Assembly: GCA_902554035.1 (NCBI GenBank)
Contig: CACDMX010000003.1
Span: 1 to 64,000, forward strand
DNA from: an uncultured Pelagibacteraceae bacterium
GTDB taxonomy: Bacteria > Pseudomonadota > Alphaproteobacteria > Pelagibacterales > Pelagibacteraceae
Direction: 5' to 3'
DNA length: 64,000 nt
Shown: one piece after another, positions 40,351 through 51,170 of the stretch
How the letters are laid out: every line of letters begins with the position of its first letter
Position numbering within the stretch: position 1 is the first letter of the stretch
The notes under the pieces: generated by a model
Database searches by the model: none
Told to the model about the DNA's origin: nothing
What the model saw: only the letters and a program-made list of their open reading frames with translations
Position numbers and translations under genes: made by a program

Positions 40351-41013
40351 CTAAGCTTCCAATACTTCTTTAATTGATTTTAAATCAATTGGTTTTTTTT
40401 TTTTTAAACTTAATTCATCAATTTTATATATGAATTCAAATATTTTACTATACGATCTATCTATTCTTTTAATAATAAAATCAATCAATTTTTTATCAAT
40501 TGTAATCTGGCGATCAGAAAAACTTTTTAAAATTAAGGCAAACATAAGTTCATCATCAGGTTTTTCAATTTTCGCAAAAAGACAACTTTTTGCTCTAGAT
40601 TTTAAATCGTTCAATTTAAAATTTATTTCATTTATAGGGATAGTTGAATTAATTAGTAAATACTTGTTATCCTGATCAATTAAATTGAACAAAGAATAAA
40701 TTAATACTTCATCAATATTTTTATCAAAATTTTCTAAAACTACATTTTCATAAACTTTAATATCTTGTAAGTTTTCATTTTGAAGTGAATGAGCATCAAT
40801 TTTCTTACCCTTGAATTTTTTTAAAAAAATGTTTGCAAGATGAGTTTTTCCAGAAAAATTAGCTCCACAAATATTTAAAAAATTCTTTTCCCATTTAGGC
40901 CAGCTATTCATTAAGTTAAAAGCAAAATAATTACTATCACTTACATAAAAATCCTCATCCTTGAAATTCTGTTTGTATTCAAAATTTAATAAGAGCTGAT
41001 TTAAATCTTTCAT
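40351..41013 (-). CDS. DnaA/Hda-like AAA protein
   Basis: 220 aa; CGANFSGKTHLANIF, VLENFDKNIDEVLIYSLFNLI, RSYSKIFEFIYKIDELSL. Confidence 0.78.
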   Translation of the reverse strand: MKDLNQLLLNFEYKQNFKDEDFYVSDSNYFAFNLMNSWPKWEKNFLNICGANFSGKTHLANIFLKKFKGKKIDAHSLQNENLQDIKVYENVVLENFDKNIDEVLIYSLFNLIDQDNKYLLINSTIPINEINFKLNDLKSRAKSCLFAKIEKPDDELMFALILKSFSDRQITIDKKLIDFIIKRIDRSYSKIFEFIYKIDELSLKKKKPIDLKSIKEVLEA

Positions 41014-42086
41014 TTAATTTTCCATTCTTGATTTTGTATATCAACATATATCTCTTTTGTTTCTAAATCATTTATAAATCGGTTTGGAGAACCATTGTAT
41101 ATTAATTTGTAATAAATTGTTTCATTATTAAATTTAGAAATTTCATAACTAAATAATAAATCTAATTCATCCAGGACTTTTTCAAAGTGCAAAATTTTTT
41201 TATATTCAGATGCGTTTATTGAAATGGTTAATGGAAGTTTTATAGAAGTGTTAATTTTATTTATATCTTTCCAATGATTTTCGTAGATATCTTTAAGTTC
41301 TTTTAGTATTGTATATAAATTCTCTTTGTTGCTTAAATTTATTTTTTTAAAAGTTTGTGTTTCAACTTTCAAATATTCATTAATTTGTATTTTAGATAAA
41401 GTTTTAATTTCATTAAAATTTTTAAATATTAAAACAATTATAAAATCTTTGATATTGTACTTTTCAATAGTTTTTTTGAAATCATATTCCTCAATCGAAT
41501 TTTTATTTTCTATGAGTAAATTGACGTCCTCTAAATCTTCAGTTGGCAAAATATAATTAAGTAAAAAAAATCTCTCTTTATTCTTATTCCATTCGTCATA
41601 AAAAATGTTATCATTAAAAAGTGAAATTTGATTTAACTGCAAATCAACAAATACTGGTATCAATAATATTTCTTTCTTTTTTGGAATAGAAGGAAAAATA
41701 TTTTTTTTTTCAAACAGTTTTAAAGTGTTTTTTCTATTAAAATTTACATCAAAGTTGACTATATATAAATTGTTTACAAATCTCTCTTCTCCCATATTAA
41801 ATGAATCAATCAAACTTTTAACCTCTTTTGTGGATATATTTTTAATTTTTTCTTGATCACTTGAGGTTGTAATCATCGAAACCAATTCCTTGAAAGCTTC
41901 GTTGAATCCTTTATTAATAACTTTTTCCTTATCAAAACTTATATTAAAAGGCTCTGAAATCTCTAAATCTTTAATTTTAAAACTGTTTGCACTTGATGTA
42001 GAAAATAAAATTACATTTATAAATAGAACCAAATAAAAAAAAAATATATAAAGCTTATTCAAATTAAATATTATTTTTAGTTGCAT
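41010..42086 (-). CDS. DUF2066 family protein
   Basis: 358 aa with signal segment; position beside the Hda-like gene and divergent from purM. Confidence 0.65.
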   Translation of the reverse strand: MQLKIIFNLNKLYIFFFYLVLFINVILFSTSSANSFKIKDLEISEPFNISFDKEKVINKGFNEAFKELVSMITTSSDQEKIKNISTKEVKSLIDSFNMGEERFVNNLYIVNFDVNFNRKNTLKLFEKKNIFPSIPKKKEILLIPVFVDLQLNQISLFNDNIFYDEWNKNKERFFLLNYILPTEDLEDVNLLIENKNSIEEYDFKKTIEKYNIKDFIIVLIFKNFNEIKTLSKIQINEYLKVETQTFKKINLSNKENLYTILKELKDIYENHWKDINKINTSIKLPLTISINASEYKKILHFEKVLDELDLLFSYEISKFNNETIYYKLIYNGSPNRFINDLETKEIYVDIQNQEWKIK

Positions 42087-42097
42087 ATTTTATACTA

Positions 42098-43126
42098 ATG
42101 AAAAAAAACAAAATTACATATCTAAAAAGTGGAGTGAACATAAAAGCAGCTGATAATTTTGTTAAATTTATAGCGAATATATCAGCAAAAAATAAAGGCA
42201 ATAAAAAGTTCAAAAATATAGGTGGTTTTGGATCAATTTCAGATATCCCTAAAGGTTATAAGAGACCAAAAATCGTGGCTAGTACTGATGGGGTGGGTAC
42301 AAAAATTGAAATAGCAAATATTCTTAATAAATACGATACAATTGGCATTGATTTAGTTGCCATGTGTGTAAATGACCTAATCGTTCAAGGGGCGAAACCA
42401 TTAATTTTTTTAGATTATATATCAATTAATAAAATTGATATTGTAAAACTTAAATCAATAATCAAAGGTATTCAAGCTGGATGTAAATTATCAGAATGTC
42501 AATTAGTTGGTGGAGAAACAGCCGAAATGCCAGGAACATACGAAAAAGGCAAATTTGATATAGCCGGATTTTCAGTTGGCATAGTTGATGAAAAAAAAAT
42601 TCTTGGTAAAAATAAAATAAAAAAAAATGACCTAGTTCTTGCTGTACCATCAAGTGGAGTTCATTCAAATGGATATTCTTTAGTAAGATACATAATAAAT
42701 AAAAAAAAAATCAATTTAAAAAAAAATAATTTTTTAAAAAAAGAATTATTAAAACCAACAAAAATTTATGTTAAAGAAATTTTAAGGTTAATTAAAAGTA
42801 ATCTTATAAATGGATGTGCAAATATTACAGGTGGTGGTATCAAGGACAATATTAAAAGGATCATGCCAGATGGCTTAGTTGCAAATATAAATTTGGAAAG
42901 AATTAAAACAAAAAATATTTTTAGATGGTTAAAAAAAAATAATATCACTGATAATGAAATGTTAAAAACATTTAATTGTGGAGTAGGTTTTTGTATAATT
43001 ATAAAACCACAAAATTTAAAAAAAATTAAAAAATTTTTTAAAAAAGATTACAAGCCATATTTAATAGGTAAAATTGTCCAGGGCAAAGGTAAAATCAAAT
43101 TACATGAAAAAATTAATTGGTCCTAA
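42098..43126 (+). CDS. purM: Phosphoribosylformylglycinamidine cyclo-ligase
   Basis: 342 aa; STDGVGTKIEIA, CVNDLIVQGAKPLIFLDY, GGETAEMPGTY. Confidence 0.96.
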   Translation: MKKNKITYLKSGVNIKAADNFVKFIANISAKNKGNKKFKNIGGFGSISDIPKGYKRPKIVASTDGVGTKIEIANILNKYDTIGIDLVAMCVNDLIVQGAKPLIFLDYISINKIDIVKLKSIIKGIQAGCKLSECQLVGGETAEMPGTYEKGKFDIAGFSVGIVDEKKILGKNKIKKNDLVLAVPSSGVHSNGYSLVRYIINKKKINLKKNNFLKKELLKPTKIYVKEILRLIKSNLINGCANITGGGIKDNIKRIMPDGLVANINLERIKTKNIFRWLKKNNITDNEMLKTFNCGVGFCIIIKPQNLKKIKKFFKKDYKPYLIGKIVQGKGKIKLHEKINWS

Positions 43127-43682
43127 AAAAGTAAAGACTGCTGTATTTATCTCTGGAAAAGGAAGTAATCTTAAAAATTTGATCAAATTCTCAAGATTTA
43201 AAAAATATCCTTTTTCCATAAATTTGATAATTAGCAATAATAAAAAAGCTAAAGGACTGAAATATTCAAAAAAATATAATATAGAAAAAAAAATTATCAA
43301 ATATGATAAAAAATTAAAAACTGACAAAATGATTTTAAATTTTTTAATAAAAAAAAAAATAGAACTAATTTGTCTTGCTGGATTTATGAAAATCTTATCA
43401 AAAAATTTTATTAAAAATTTCAAAGGTAAAATAATAAATATACATCCATCATTACTTCCAAAATATAAAGGATTAAATACACACTTAAGAGCTATAAAAA
43501 ATAACGATAAATTTTCAGGATGTACTGTACACCATGTTACATCAAAATTAGATACTGGAAAAATAATTCTTCAAATAAAAGTTAAAATAGATAAAAAAGA
43601 TACTCCAGAGACTTTGGCAAAAAAAATTCTTAAAAAAGAACATTTGATTTATCCTGCTGCAATTAAAAAGATTTTAAACTAG
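43104..43682 (+). CDS. purN: Phosphoribosylglycinamide formyltransferase
   Basis: KTAVFISGKGSNLKNLI, IINIHPSLLPKYKGLNTH, HHVTSKLDTGKII; ATG at 43104 preferred. Confidence 0.95.
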   Translation: MKKLIGPKKVKTAVFISGKGSNLKNLIKFSRFKKYPFSINLIISNNKKAKGLKYSKKYNIEKKIIKYDKKLKTDKMILNFLIKKKIELICLAGFMKILSKNFIKNFKGKIINIHPSLLPKYKGLNTHLRAIKNNDKFSGCTVHHVTSKLDTGKIILQIKVKIDKKDTPETLAKKILKKEHLIYPAAIKKILN

Positions 43683-44089
43683 TCTTTAAAAAAAAAATTA
43701 ATTTCAATTTTAGCGTTTTCTACGCTGTCTGAGCCATGAACAGAGTTTTTATCAATTGATATTCCAAATTTTTTTCTAATAGTCCCCTCTTTAGCTTCTG
43801 ATGGATTTGTTGCACCCATTATTTCTCTATTTGCTAAAACTGCACCATTTTTCTCCAGTATCATAACAACAATTGGTCCAGATGATAAATAATTGCATAA
43901 ATCACTGTAAAAAGGCTTGGTTTCGTGTACTTTATAAAATTGCTCTGCCTCTGATTTTGTTATTTGAATTTTTTTTTCTCTAACGATTTTAAAACCATTA
44001 TTTACAAATATTTCTTTTATTTGTAAATCTAAGTTTCTTTGAACAGCATCTGGTTTAATAATTGATAAGGTTTGTTCTAAATCACTCAT
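43679..44089 (-). CDS. ndk: Nucleoside diphosphate kinase
   Basis: 136 aa; LSIIKPDAVQRNL, GATNPSEAKEGTIRKKFG, NSVHGSDSVENA. Confidence 0.97.
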   Translation of the reverse strand: MSDLEQTLSIIKPDAVQRNLDLQIKEIFVNNGFKIVREKKIQITKSEAEQFYKVHETKPFYSDLCNYLSSGPIVVMILEKNGAVLANREIMGATNPSEAKEGTIRKKFGISIDKNSVHGSDSVENAKIEINFFFKD

Positions 44090-45545
44090 AATTGTCCTCT
44101 ATAAATTGATTTAATAATCTTACTCCATAACCAGTTGCTCCTGTTGGATTTATTGCGCCCCCATATTTAGAAAATGCCATCCCAGCTATATCTAGGTGAG
44201 CCCAAGATGTTTTATTTAAAATAAATCTTTGTAAAAATTGTGCTGCTGTTGTTGAGCCAGCTCCTCCGACGTAATTTATATTTTGCATGTCTGCATTTTT
44301 AGAGTCCATGAGTTTATCAAAGTTTTTGTGAAGAGGCATTCTCCATAATTTTTCCTCAACCTTTTCACCTGCTTCAATTAACTGTTTTGAAAGTTTATCA
44401 TCATTGGAAAAAAGACCAGCATATTCAGACCCCAAACTTACTATTATCGCTCCAGTTAATGTTGCTAAATCAATCATAAAATGTGGTTTGAATTTTTTTT
44501 CTGTAAAAGTTATAGCATCTGCAAGAACTAATCTTCCTTCAGCATCTGTGTTTAAAACTTCTATTGTTTTACCGCTATATGATTTAACTATATCACCAGG
44601 TCTTTGAGCGTTTCCGCTTACCATGTTTTCAACTAAGCCTACAACACCAACAGCATTAATTTTTGCTTTTCTTAATGCTAAAGTTTTCATTAAACCTGCT
44701 ACAGCAGCTGAACCTGCCATATCATAAGTCATGTCTTCCATAAATCTTGCAGGTTTTAGAGAATAACCACCAGTATCAAAGCAAACTCCTTTTCCGATAA
44801 ATGCTAAAGGTTTTGATTTTGATTTATTACCTTTCCATTCAATAGTCACAAGATAAGAGCCTCTTATACTTCCTTGTCCAACTCCTAATAAAGCATTGCA
44901 TCCTAATTTCTTTAATTGTTTTTGATTATAAACAGTTACTTTTAATCCATATTTTTTTAATTTAATTAATCTTCTTGCATACTCATCTGGATGTAAAATA
45001 TTTCCAGGCTCAGAAACTAAATCTCTTGTAAAAAATGTTCCTTCTTCTAATGCTTTAAATTTTGGTTTATTTTTAATAGATAGGTGGGTTTGTTTTCCAA
45101 TCAAATTAATTATTAAATTATTTTTAATTTTTTTTGATTTGTAAATATTAAATTCGTATGACTTTAATTTAAGGCCATGCATAAAACGACCAATAAAATC
45201 TTTACCGGGCTTACTATCGATACTTTCTGAAAAAATAGAAAGGCTTTTAATATTATCTTTTTTAACAAAATTATATAACTTAGCCCCTAAGGCTTCTACA
45301 TCAGATCCTCTCAAACCTTTTTTAATTGATATTAAAATTATTGTAGTTTTTTCGTTAATATTAAATGAAATTATATTTTCTTTAGTAGTGCTTTTATTTT
45401 TCAAAATTTTTTCAATATATGATGCCTCATTTCTTGAAAAATATGTTTTTAGATTTTTAATTTGAAATTTTTCATTTCCGAATAAAGCAATCACTCCAGG
45501 ACCGCTCAATTTGGCCTTATTTTTATAGAAAACTTGAACACTCAT
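44082..45545 (-). CDS. pepA: Leucyl aminopeptidase (M17)
   Basis: 487 aa; GKGVCFDTGGYSLKPA, NTDAEGRLVLADA. Confidence 0.96.
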   Translation of the reverse strand: MSVQVFYKNKAKLSGPGVIALFGNEKFQIKNLKTYFSRNEASYIEKILKNKSTTKENIISFNINEKTTIILISIKKGLRGSDVEALGAKLYNFVKKDNIKSLSIFSESIDSKPGKDFIGRFMHGLKLKSYEFNIYKSKKIKNNLIINLIGKQTHLSIKNKPKFKALEEGTFFTRDLVSEPGNILHPDEYARRLIKLKKYGLKVTVYNQKQLKKLGCNALLGVGQGSIRGSYLVTIEWKGNKSKSKPLAFIGKGVCFDTGGYSLKPARFMEDMTYDMAGSAAVAGLMKTLALRKAKINAVGVVGLVENMVSGNAQRPGDIVKSYSGKTIEVLNTDAEGRLVLADAITFTEKKFKPHFMIDLATLTGAIIVSLGSEYAGLFSNDDKLSKQLIEAGEKVEEKLWRMPLHKNFDKLMDSKNADMQNINYVGGAGSTTAAQFLQRFILNKTSWAHLDIAGMAFSKYGGAINPTGATGYGVRLLNQFIEDNYE

Positions 45546-45592
45546 TGATTTTTGAATATATACTTAAAGTTGAAAAGGTTTATAGATTATTA

Positions 45593-46744
45593 ATGATTAA
45601 TTTCAACGAAAAAATTGTCTTTAGAAAATTTTTATCTGATAACACTTATTTTTTCTTATTATGCGCAATTAGTCTCAGTCTTATAGTATGGATTATACAG
45701 GCAGTAAACTTTCTAGATTTTATATCTGAGGATGGTCATAGTTTTGAAATATATTTCTACTTTACGGTATTAAATTTTCCTAAAATTTTCAAAAATATTC
45801 TACCTATAATATTCTTTATATCTTTGTTTTATACTATATCAAAATATGAAGATAATAATGAGCTTAAAATTTTTTGGATTAACGGAATTAATAAAATTAA
45901 ATTTTCAAATATATTAATAAAGTATACTTTTTTATTTTTTGTATTACAAATTTTTTTAACAAGTATACTTAGTCCGGCATTACAGGATCAAGCAAGATCA
46001 TATTTAAAAGATTCTAACATGGATTTTTTTCCTTCATTAATGCAAGAAAAAAAATTTATAGATACAGTGGATAAACTTACAATTTTTATACAAAAGAAAA
46101 ATTCTTCAAAGGATTTCGAAAATATTTTTTTGAAAGATGATTTGGGAAATAATAAATCACAAATAATTTTTGCAAAAAGAGGATATTTAACTGAAACCAA
46201 AGAAACTAGAAAACTAATACTGTTCGATGGAAAATTTTTAAATACTGATGAAAAAAAAACTACAGTATTTAATTTTTCGCAAACAGAGTTTGATTTATCT
46301 AACTATCTTACAAAATCAATTACCCATCCAAAAGTTCAAGAACTAAGTACATATTTTCTTTTAAGATGTAATTATTCTTTTTATATAAATAATATTAAAA
46401 AAAAATATTATAAATACAATAATTCAAATATTCTTTGCGATAAAAATTACATAAAAGAAATAAATCAAGAACTATTTGACAGACTCATAAAGCCAATTTA
46501 TTTATTTTTAATTGCAATAATTTCTTGTTTTTTACTAACCAAATACAAAGAAACACATAAATATAAATTGCATAAATATTACATTTTTGCTTTTGGTATT
46601 ATAATTATTTTATTTTCTGAAATTTCTGTCAATTATGCTGGAAAAAATTCGTTAAATACAATCATGTTTTATTTTATGCCATTTATTTTATGTATTTTTA
46701 CATATCTGATTTTAAGAAATAAATTAATCTTTAAAAAAAACTAA
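45593..46744 (+). CDS. lptF: LPS export permease LptF
   Basis: YjgP/YjgQ-type TM protein followed by lptG and lptD; ATG at 45593 preferred over the TTG at 45545. Confidence 0.85.
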   Translation: MINFNEKIVFRKFLSDNTYFFLLCAISLSLIVWIIQAVNFLDFISEDGHSFEIYFYFTVLNFPKIFKNILPIIFFISLFYTISKYEDNNELKIFWINGINKIKFSNILIKYTFLFFVLQIFLTSILSPALQDQARSYLKDSNMDFFPSLMQEKKFIDTVDKLTIFIQKKNSSKDFENIFLKDDLGNNKSQIIFAKRGYLTETKETRKLILFDGKFLNTDEKKTTVFNFSQTEFDLSNYLTKSITHPKVQELSTYFLLRCNYSFYINNIKKKYYKYNNSNILCDKNYIKEINQELFDRLIKPIYLFLIAIISCFLLTKYKETHKYKLHKYYIFAFGIIIILFSEISVNYAGKNSLNTIMFYFMPFILCIFTYLILRNKLIFKKN

Positions 46745-46745
46745 T

Positions 46746-47828
46746 ATGTTAACAATTTATCAAAAATATATTATTAATTCTTTTTTCAAATCTCTTTTGA
46801 TAGTAACTTTGGTTTTCTTTTGTATTACTATAATTTTAAATATTTTTGAAGAATTAAGCTTTTTCAAAAACGTAGATAATATTAATGTTAGCCTACCAAT
46901 TTTTTTAACAATATTAAATTCACCCTCGATTCTATTTGATATATTTCCATTTATATTTTTAATTGCTACACTATATTTTTTTTCTGAAATTATAGATAAA
47001 AATGAACTAAATATTTTTAAAAATTTTGGGTTAACCAACATAAAAATAATAAATATTATCACTCTGTCTAGTTTTATTATTGGTATTTTTATAGTTTTAA
47101 TTTTTTATAACATATCCGCAAATCTTAAGTTTTTTTATTTGGATATAAAAAATGATTATTCTAAAGATGATAAATATCTGGCTGTGATTACTTCTAATGG
47201 CCTATGGATTAAAGATGAAAATGATGAAAATATAAATCTTATCAATGCTGAAAAAATTGAGAATAATTATTTACAAAATGTAATAATAACTCAATTTGAC
47301 AATAATTATGAGTTTGAAAGAACAATTAGTGCAAAGCAAGTTAATATTAAAAATAAATTTTGGATAATTAAAAATGCGAAGATAACAAAAATAAATGAAA
47401 CAACTAGAATTAAAGATAAGATAATATTTGAAACAAATTTTGACAGAGAAAAAATATCAACTCTTTTTTCAAATTTATCCTCTTTAAATATTTTAGATTT
47501 AAATGAGCTTAAAAAAGACTATAAAACCTTAGGATATTCAACTATTTTGGTAGATGCTCATCAACTCAAGCTTTTCTCTTACCCAATTTATTTAGCAATC
47601 ATGGTTTGTTTATCATCAATACTGATGTTCAATGTCAAGTATAATAGGTCAAAAATTTTTAATTTTATTCTTGGAATATTCATTTCGGTTGTTATTTATT
47701 ACGTAAATTTCTTTTTCAAATTACTTACTGAAAGTGAAAAAATTCCAACAACAGTGTCTGTTTGGGCCCCACAAATAATCTTGCTTTTAATTGCTTGTAT
47801 AGGATTGGTAAAAGTTAATGAAAAATAA
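46746..47828 (+). CDS. lptG: LPS export permease LptG
   Basis: 360 aa YjgP/YjgQ family; operon position. Confidence 0.87.
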   Translation: MLTIYQKYIINSFFKSLLIVTLVFFCITIILNIFEELSFFKNVDNINVSLPIFLTILNSPSILFDIFPFIFLIATLYFFSEIIDKNELNIFKNFGLTNIKIINIITLSSFIIGIFIVLIFYNISANLKFFYLDIKNDYSKDDKYLAVITSNGLWIKDENDENINLINAEKIENNYLQNVIITQFDNNYEFERTISAKQVNIKNKFWIIKNAKITKINETTRIKDKIIFETNFDREKISTLFSNLSSLNILDLNELKKDYKTLGYSTILVDAHQLKLFSYPIYLAIMVCLSSILMFNVKYNRSKIFNFILGIFISVVIYYVNFFFKLLTESEKIPTTVSVWAPQIILLLIACIGLVKVNEK

Positions 47829-50223
47829 TATTTTTATTTATATAATTTTTATATTCGCAGTCTCACTTTTTTTTGGAAGTAAAGCTCTTAGTGAAGATTT
47901 TCAGTTTTATGCTAATGAAATAAAAACACTTGAAAAAGGAAATAAAGTAATTGCTAAAGGTGGCGTAGAAATCAAAGATAAAAAAGGAGTTATTATCAAA
48001 TCAGATGAAGCTGAATATGATAAAGCTCTTTTAATTATTAAAGTCAAAAATAACGTAGAAATACAAGATGCATCTAATAATGCCATCTTGTTAACTAACG
48101 ATGCAATTTATTACTCAAATGAAAATAAAATTATTACAAAAAACAAAACAATTATCCAGCTAGAAGAGAAGTATACTATAGATACTTCTAATATTACGTA
48201 TGATAGAAATTTAAAAGAAATATTTTCTAAAAATAAAACTATAGTTAAAGATCTAGACAATAATATTTTAAGCTCAAATAACTTTAAGTTATTTAATGAA
48301 AAGAAAATTATTGAGGCTCATAACGTAAATTTAATTGATTATGAATTAAACAGTTATTACATCGAATTAGCTAAATTAAATTTAAAAACTGGTGAAATTT
48401 TAGGAAAAGATCTGTCAATAAAATTTAATAACAAATACTTTGAAAAAAACAATGAACCAAGATTAAAAGCAAGATCTATTATTGTAGAAAAAGAAAAAAC
48501 ATTATTTAGCAAAGGAACATTTACAACATGTAAAAAAAGGAAAGATAAATGTCCCCCTTGGGAAATGACAGCTGAAGAAATTAAACACGATAAAATTAAA
48601 AAAATGATTAATTATAAAAATGCCTGGTTAAAAGTTTACGATAAACCTATTTTATACTTTCCAAGATTTTTTCATCCTGATCCAACTGTAAAAAGACAAT
48701 CAGGTTTTTTATTACCAACTTTCGCATCATCAAATAATCTGGGTAATTATTTGTCTATTCCTTACTTTCACGTAATTTCAGATAATAAAGATTTAACTTT
48801 TACTCCAAGATTTTATGATAAACAAAAAACACTATATCAAACTGAATATAGGCAGGTTAACAAAAAATCAGATCATATATTTGATTTCAGTATTTTGAAT
48901 AAATCCAGATTTTTAATTGAACCAGATAAAACAGATGGAACTCATTTTTTTGCTAAATCTAATTTTACGACAGATATAGATTTTTTTGAAAATTCCAAAG
49001 TTGATATAAATATTCAACAAGTATCCCAGGATAATTATCTTAAAACTCATAAGCCAGAATCTCCTCTTATAAATAATAATACTGTGTTAAATTCAAAAAT
49101 ATCTTTCGATGGAAACAGTGAAAATTTAGACTTCAATATTTACTCGGAAATTTATGAAGATTTATCTAAAAATGACTCTGATAGATATGAATACATTTAT
49201 CCAAGTTATAGCTTAAAAAGATACTTAGAAACCAGTTTAGATGGAGAATTATCATTTACATCAAGCGGTAATAATAAACTCTATGATACCAACATTCATC
49301 AAAAATCAATGACTAACGATATAAATTTTTCATCCTTAAATAATATTACCTCAAACGGTTTTGTAACTAATTATGAATTTTTGCTGAAAAACCATAATTC
49401 AGACAGTAAAAATTCTAAAAGCTCAAAAAATGAGTTAGATCAAAATTTACAATCAATTATAAAATATCAAATTCAATACCCTCTAAGAAAAGAAGGTGTC
49501 AAATTCGATAGTATTTTAAGCCCTATTTTATCGGCTAGATTTAGCCCAAATAAATCAAAAGATATAAAAGGTGCAGACAGGGTCATTGATTATAATAATA
49601 TTTTTTCTCTTAACAGAATTGGATCAGGTGAAACAGTTGAGGCTGGACAATCATTAACGATAGGAAATGAATTTAGAACTTTAGATAAACAAGGCAATGA
49701 ACTATTTTCTTTAAATCTAGCAACAATGTTTAGAGATGAAGAAAATCCCGATCTTCCAGAAAAAAGTACTCTTAATAGAAAAACCTCTAACATTGTAGGA
49801 GAAATATTGTTCAAACCAAAAGAATTTTTTGATTTGAAATATGACTTTTCATTAGATAATGATATGCAAACACTAAATTATAATCGTATTGAGGCAGAAC
49901 TTAGTGTAAATAATTTTGTTACCTCTTTTGAGTTTTTAGAAAAAAATAACGTAATTGGTGAAGAGGCTTATATTTCAAATAAATCAACTTTAAATTTAAG
50001 TGAAAACAATTCTTTATCCTTTAATACAAGAAGAAATAAACAATTAGGTATGAATGAATATTATGATTTAATTTATGCTTATAAAAATGATTGTTTAAAG
50101 GCTGCAGTAGAGTACAAAAAATCTTATTACGAGGATGGAGATCTTAAGCCTGAGGAACAAATTTATTTCTCACTTACAGTTATACCATTTGGAACTGTCA
50201 ATAGTCCAGGTGTAAATAAATAA
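47818..50223 (+). CDS. lptD: LPS assembly outer membrane protein LptD
   Basis: 801 aa; OstA-like N-terminal domain, CKKRKDKCPPWEMTAEEIKHDK, YFPRFFHPDPTVKRQSGFLLP. Confidence 0.93.
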   Translation: MKNNIFIYIIFIFAVSLFFGSKALSEDFQFYANEIKTLEKGNKVIAKGGVEIKDKKGVIIKSDEAEYDKALLIIKVKNNVEIQDASNNAILLTNDAIYYSNENKIITKNKTIIQLEEKYTIDTSNITYDRNLKEIFSKNKTIVKDLDNNILSSNNFKLFNEKKIIEAHNVNLIDYELNSYYIELAKLNLKTGEILGKDLSIKFNNKYFEKNNEPRLKARSIIVEKEKTLFSKGTFTTCKKRKDKCPPWEMTAEEIKHDKIKKMINYKNAWLKVYDKPILYFPRFFHPDPTVKRQSGFLLPTFASSNNLGNYLSIPYFHVISDNKDLTFTPRFYDKQKTLYQTEYRQVNKKSDHIFDFSILNKSRFLIEPDKTDGTHFFAKSNFTTDIDFFENSKVDINIQQVSQDNYLKTHKPESPLINNNTVLNSKISFDGNSENLDFNIYSEIYEDLSKNDSDRYEYIYPSYSLKRYLETSLDGELSFTSSGNNKLYDTNIHQKSMTNDINFSSLNNITSNGFVTNYEFLLKNHNSDSKNSKSSKNELDQNLQSIIKYQIQYPLRKEGVKFDSILSPILSARFSPNKSKDIKGADRVIDYNNIFSLNRIGSGETVEAGQSLTIGNEFRTLDKQGNELFSLNLATMFRDEENPDLPEKSTLNRKTSNIVGEILFKPKEFFDLKYDFSLDNDMQTLNYNRIEAELSVNNFVTSFEFLEKNNVIGEEAYISNKSTLNLSENNSLSFNTRRNKQLGMNEYYDLIYAYKNDCLKAAVEYKKSYYEDGDLKPEEQIYFSLTVIPFGTVNSPGVNK

Positions 50224-51170
50224 TGGATAAACTAAAATTTAATTTAATAGCTATTAACTTATTTTTTTTAACCATTTTTAATAATAATCTATTTGCAGTA
50301 TCAAATGTTTATATTGTTACAAAGGTAGATAATGAAATAATTACAAATATAGATATTGCTCAAGAAGTTAATTACTTAATATCATTAAATAATGACTTGA
50401 TAAATATGGAAAAAAAATCCTTAGTTAAAATAGCAAAAGATTCTCTAATAAGAGAAAAAATAAAATTAAATGAACTAAATAAAAATAACAATACTTTAGA
50501 AATAAAGCAGGATGTTATGGAAAATATTTTAAAAAACTATTACGAGAAACTAAATTTAGATAGTTTAGAACAATTTAGAGAGTATTTACTAAGTTACAAT
50601 ATAAATCTACAAGATATTATGTATAAAATAAAAATAGAGATTTTGTGGAATCAATACGTTTATTATAAATATAAAAAGCTTCTTAACGTAAATGTAGAAG
50701 AATTAAAAAAAAAAATAAATGAAAATAAAAATAAAAATAATAAAATTACAAAGTATTTATTATCAGAAATTTTATTTTCTTTAAATAATGAAGAAAATTT
50801 TGAGAAAAAGAATTCTGAAATAAGACAAAAAATTGACAGAAATGGTTTTAAAACAGCAGCAAATATTTACAGTATATCTAGTACAGCAAAATTTGGTGGA
50901 AGAATTGGATTAATGAATGAAAGCCAACTTTCTAAGAAAATTTTAAAAGAAATTAAATCAATAAAACAAGGTGAAGTTACTAAAACAATTGATGTACCCA
51001 ATGGGTTTTTAATTTTAAAACTAGAGGATATCATAGTTGAAAAATTTGAAAAAAATTTAACAAAGGAACTTGATAATCTCATAAAATTTGAAACAAATAG
51101 ACAACTTAACCAATTTTCAATTATTTATTTTAATAAATTGAAAATAAACTCAAAAATTGTAGATGAATAA
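50223..51170 (+). CDS. surA: SurA-like peptidylprolyl isomerase
   Basis: 315 aa; signal peptide, SurA N-like region, parvulin-like segment; operon position. Confidence 0.82.
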   Translation: MDKLKFNLIAINLFFLTIFNNNLFAVSNVYIVTKVDNEIITNIDIAQEVNYLISLNNDLINMEKKSLVKIAKDSLIREKIKLNELNKNNNTLEIKQDVMENILKNYYEKLNLDSLEQFREYLLSYNINLQDIMYKIKIEILWNQYVYYKYKKLLNVNVEELKKKINENKNKNNKITKYLLSEILFSLNNEENFEKKNSEIRQKIDRNGFKTAANIYSISSTAKFGGRIGLMNESQLSKKILKEIKSIKQGEVTKTIDVPNGFLILKLEDIIVEKFEKNLTKELDNLIKFETNRQLNQFSIIYFNKLKINSKIVDE

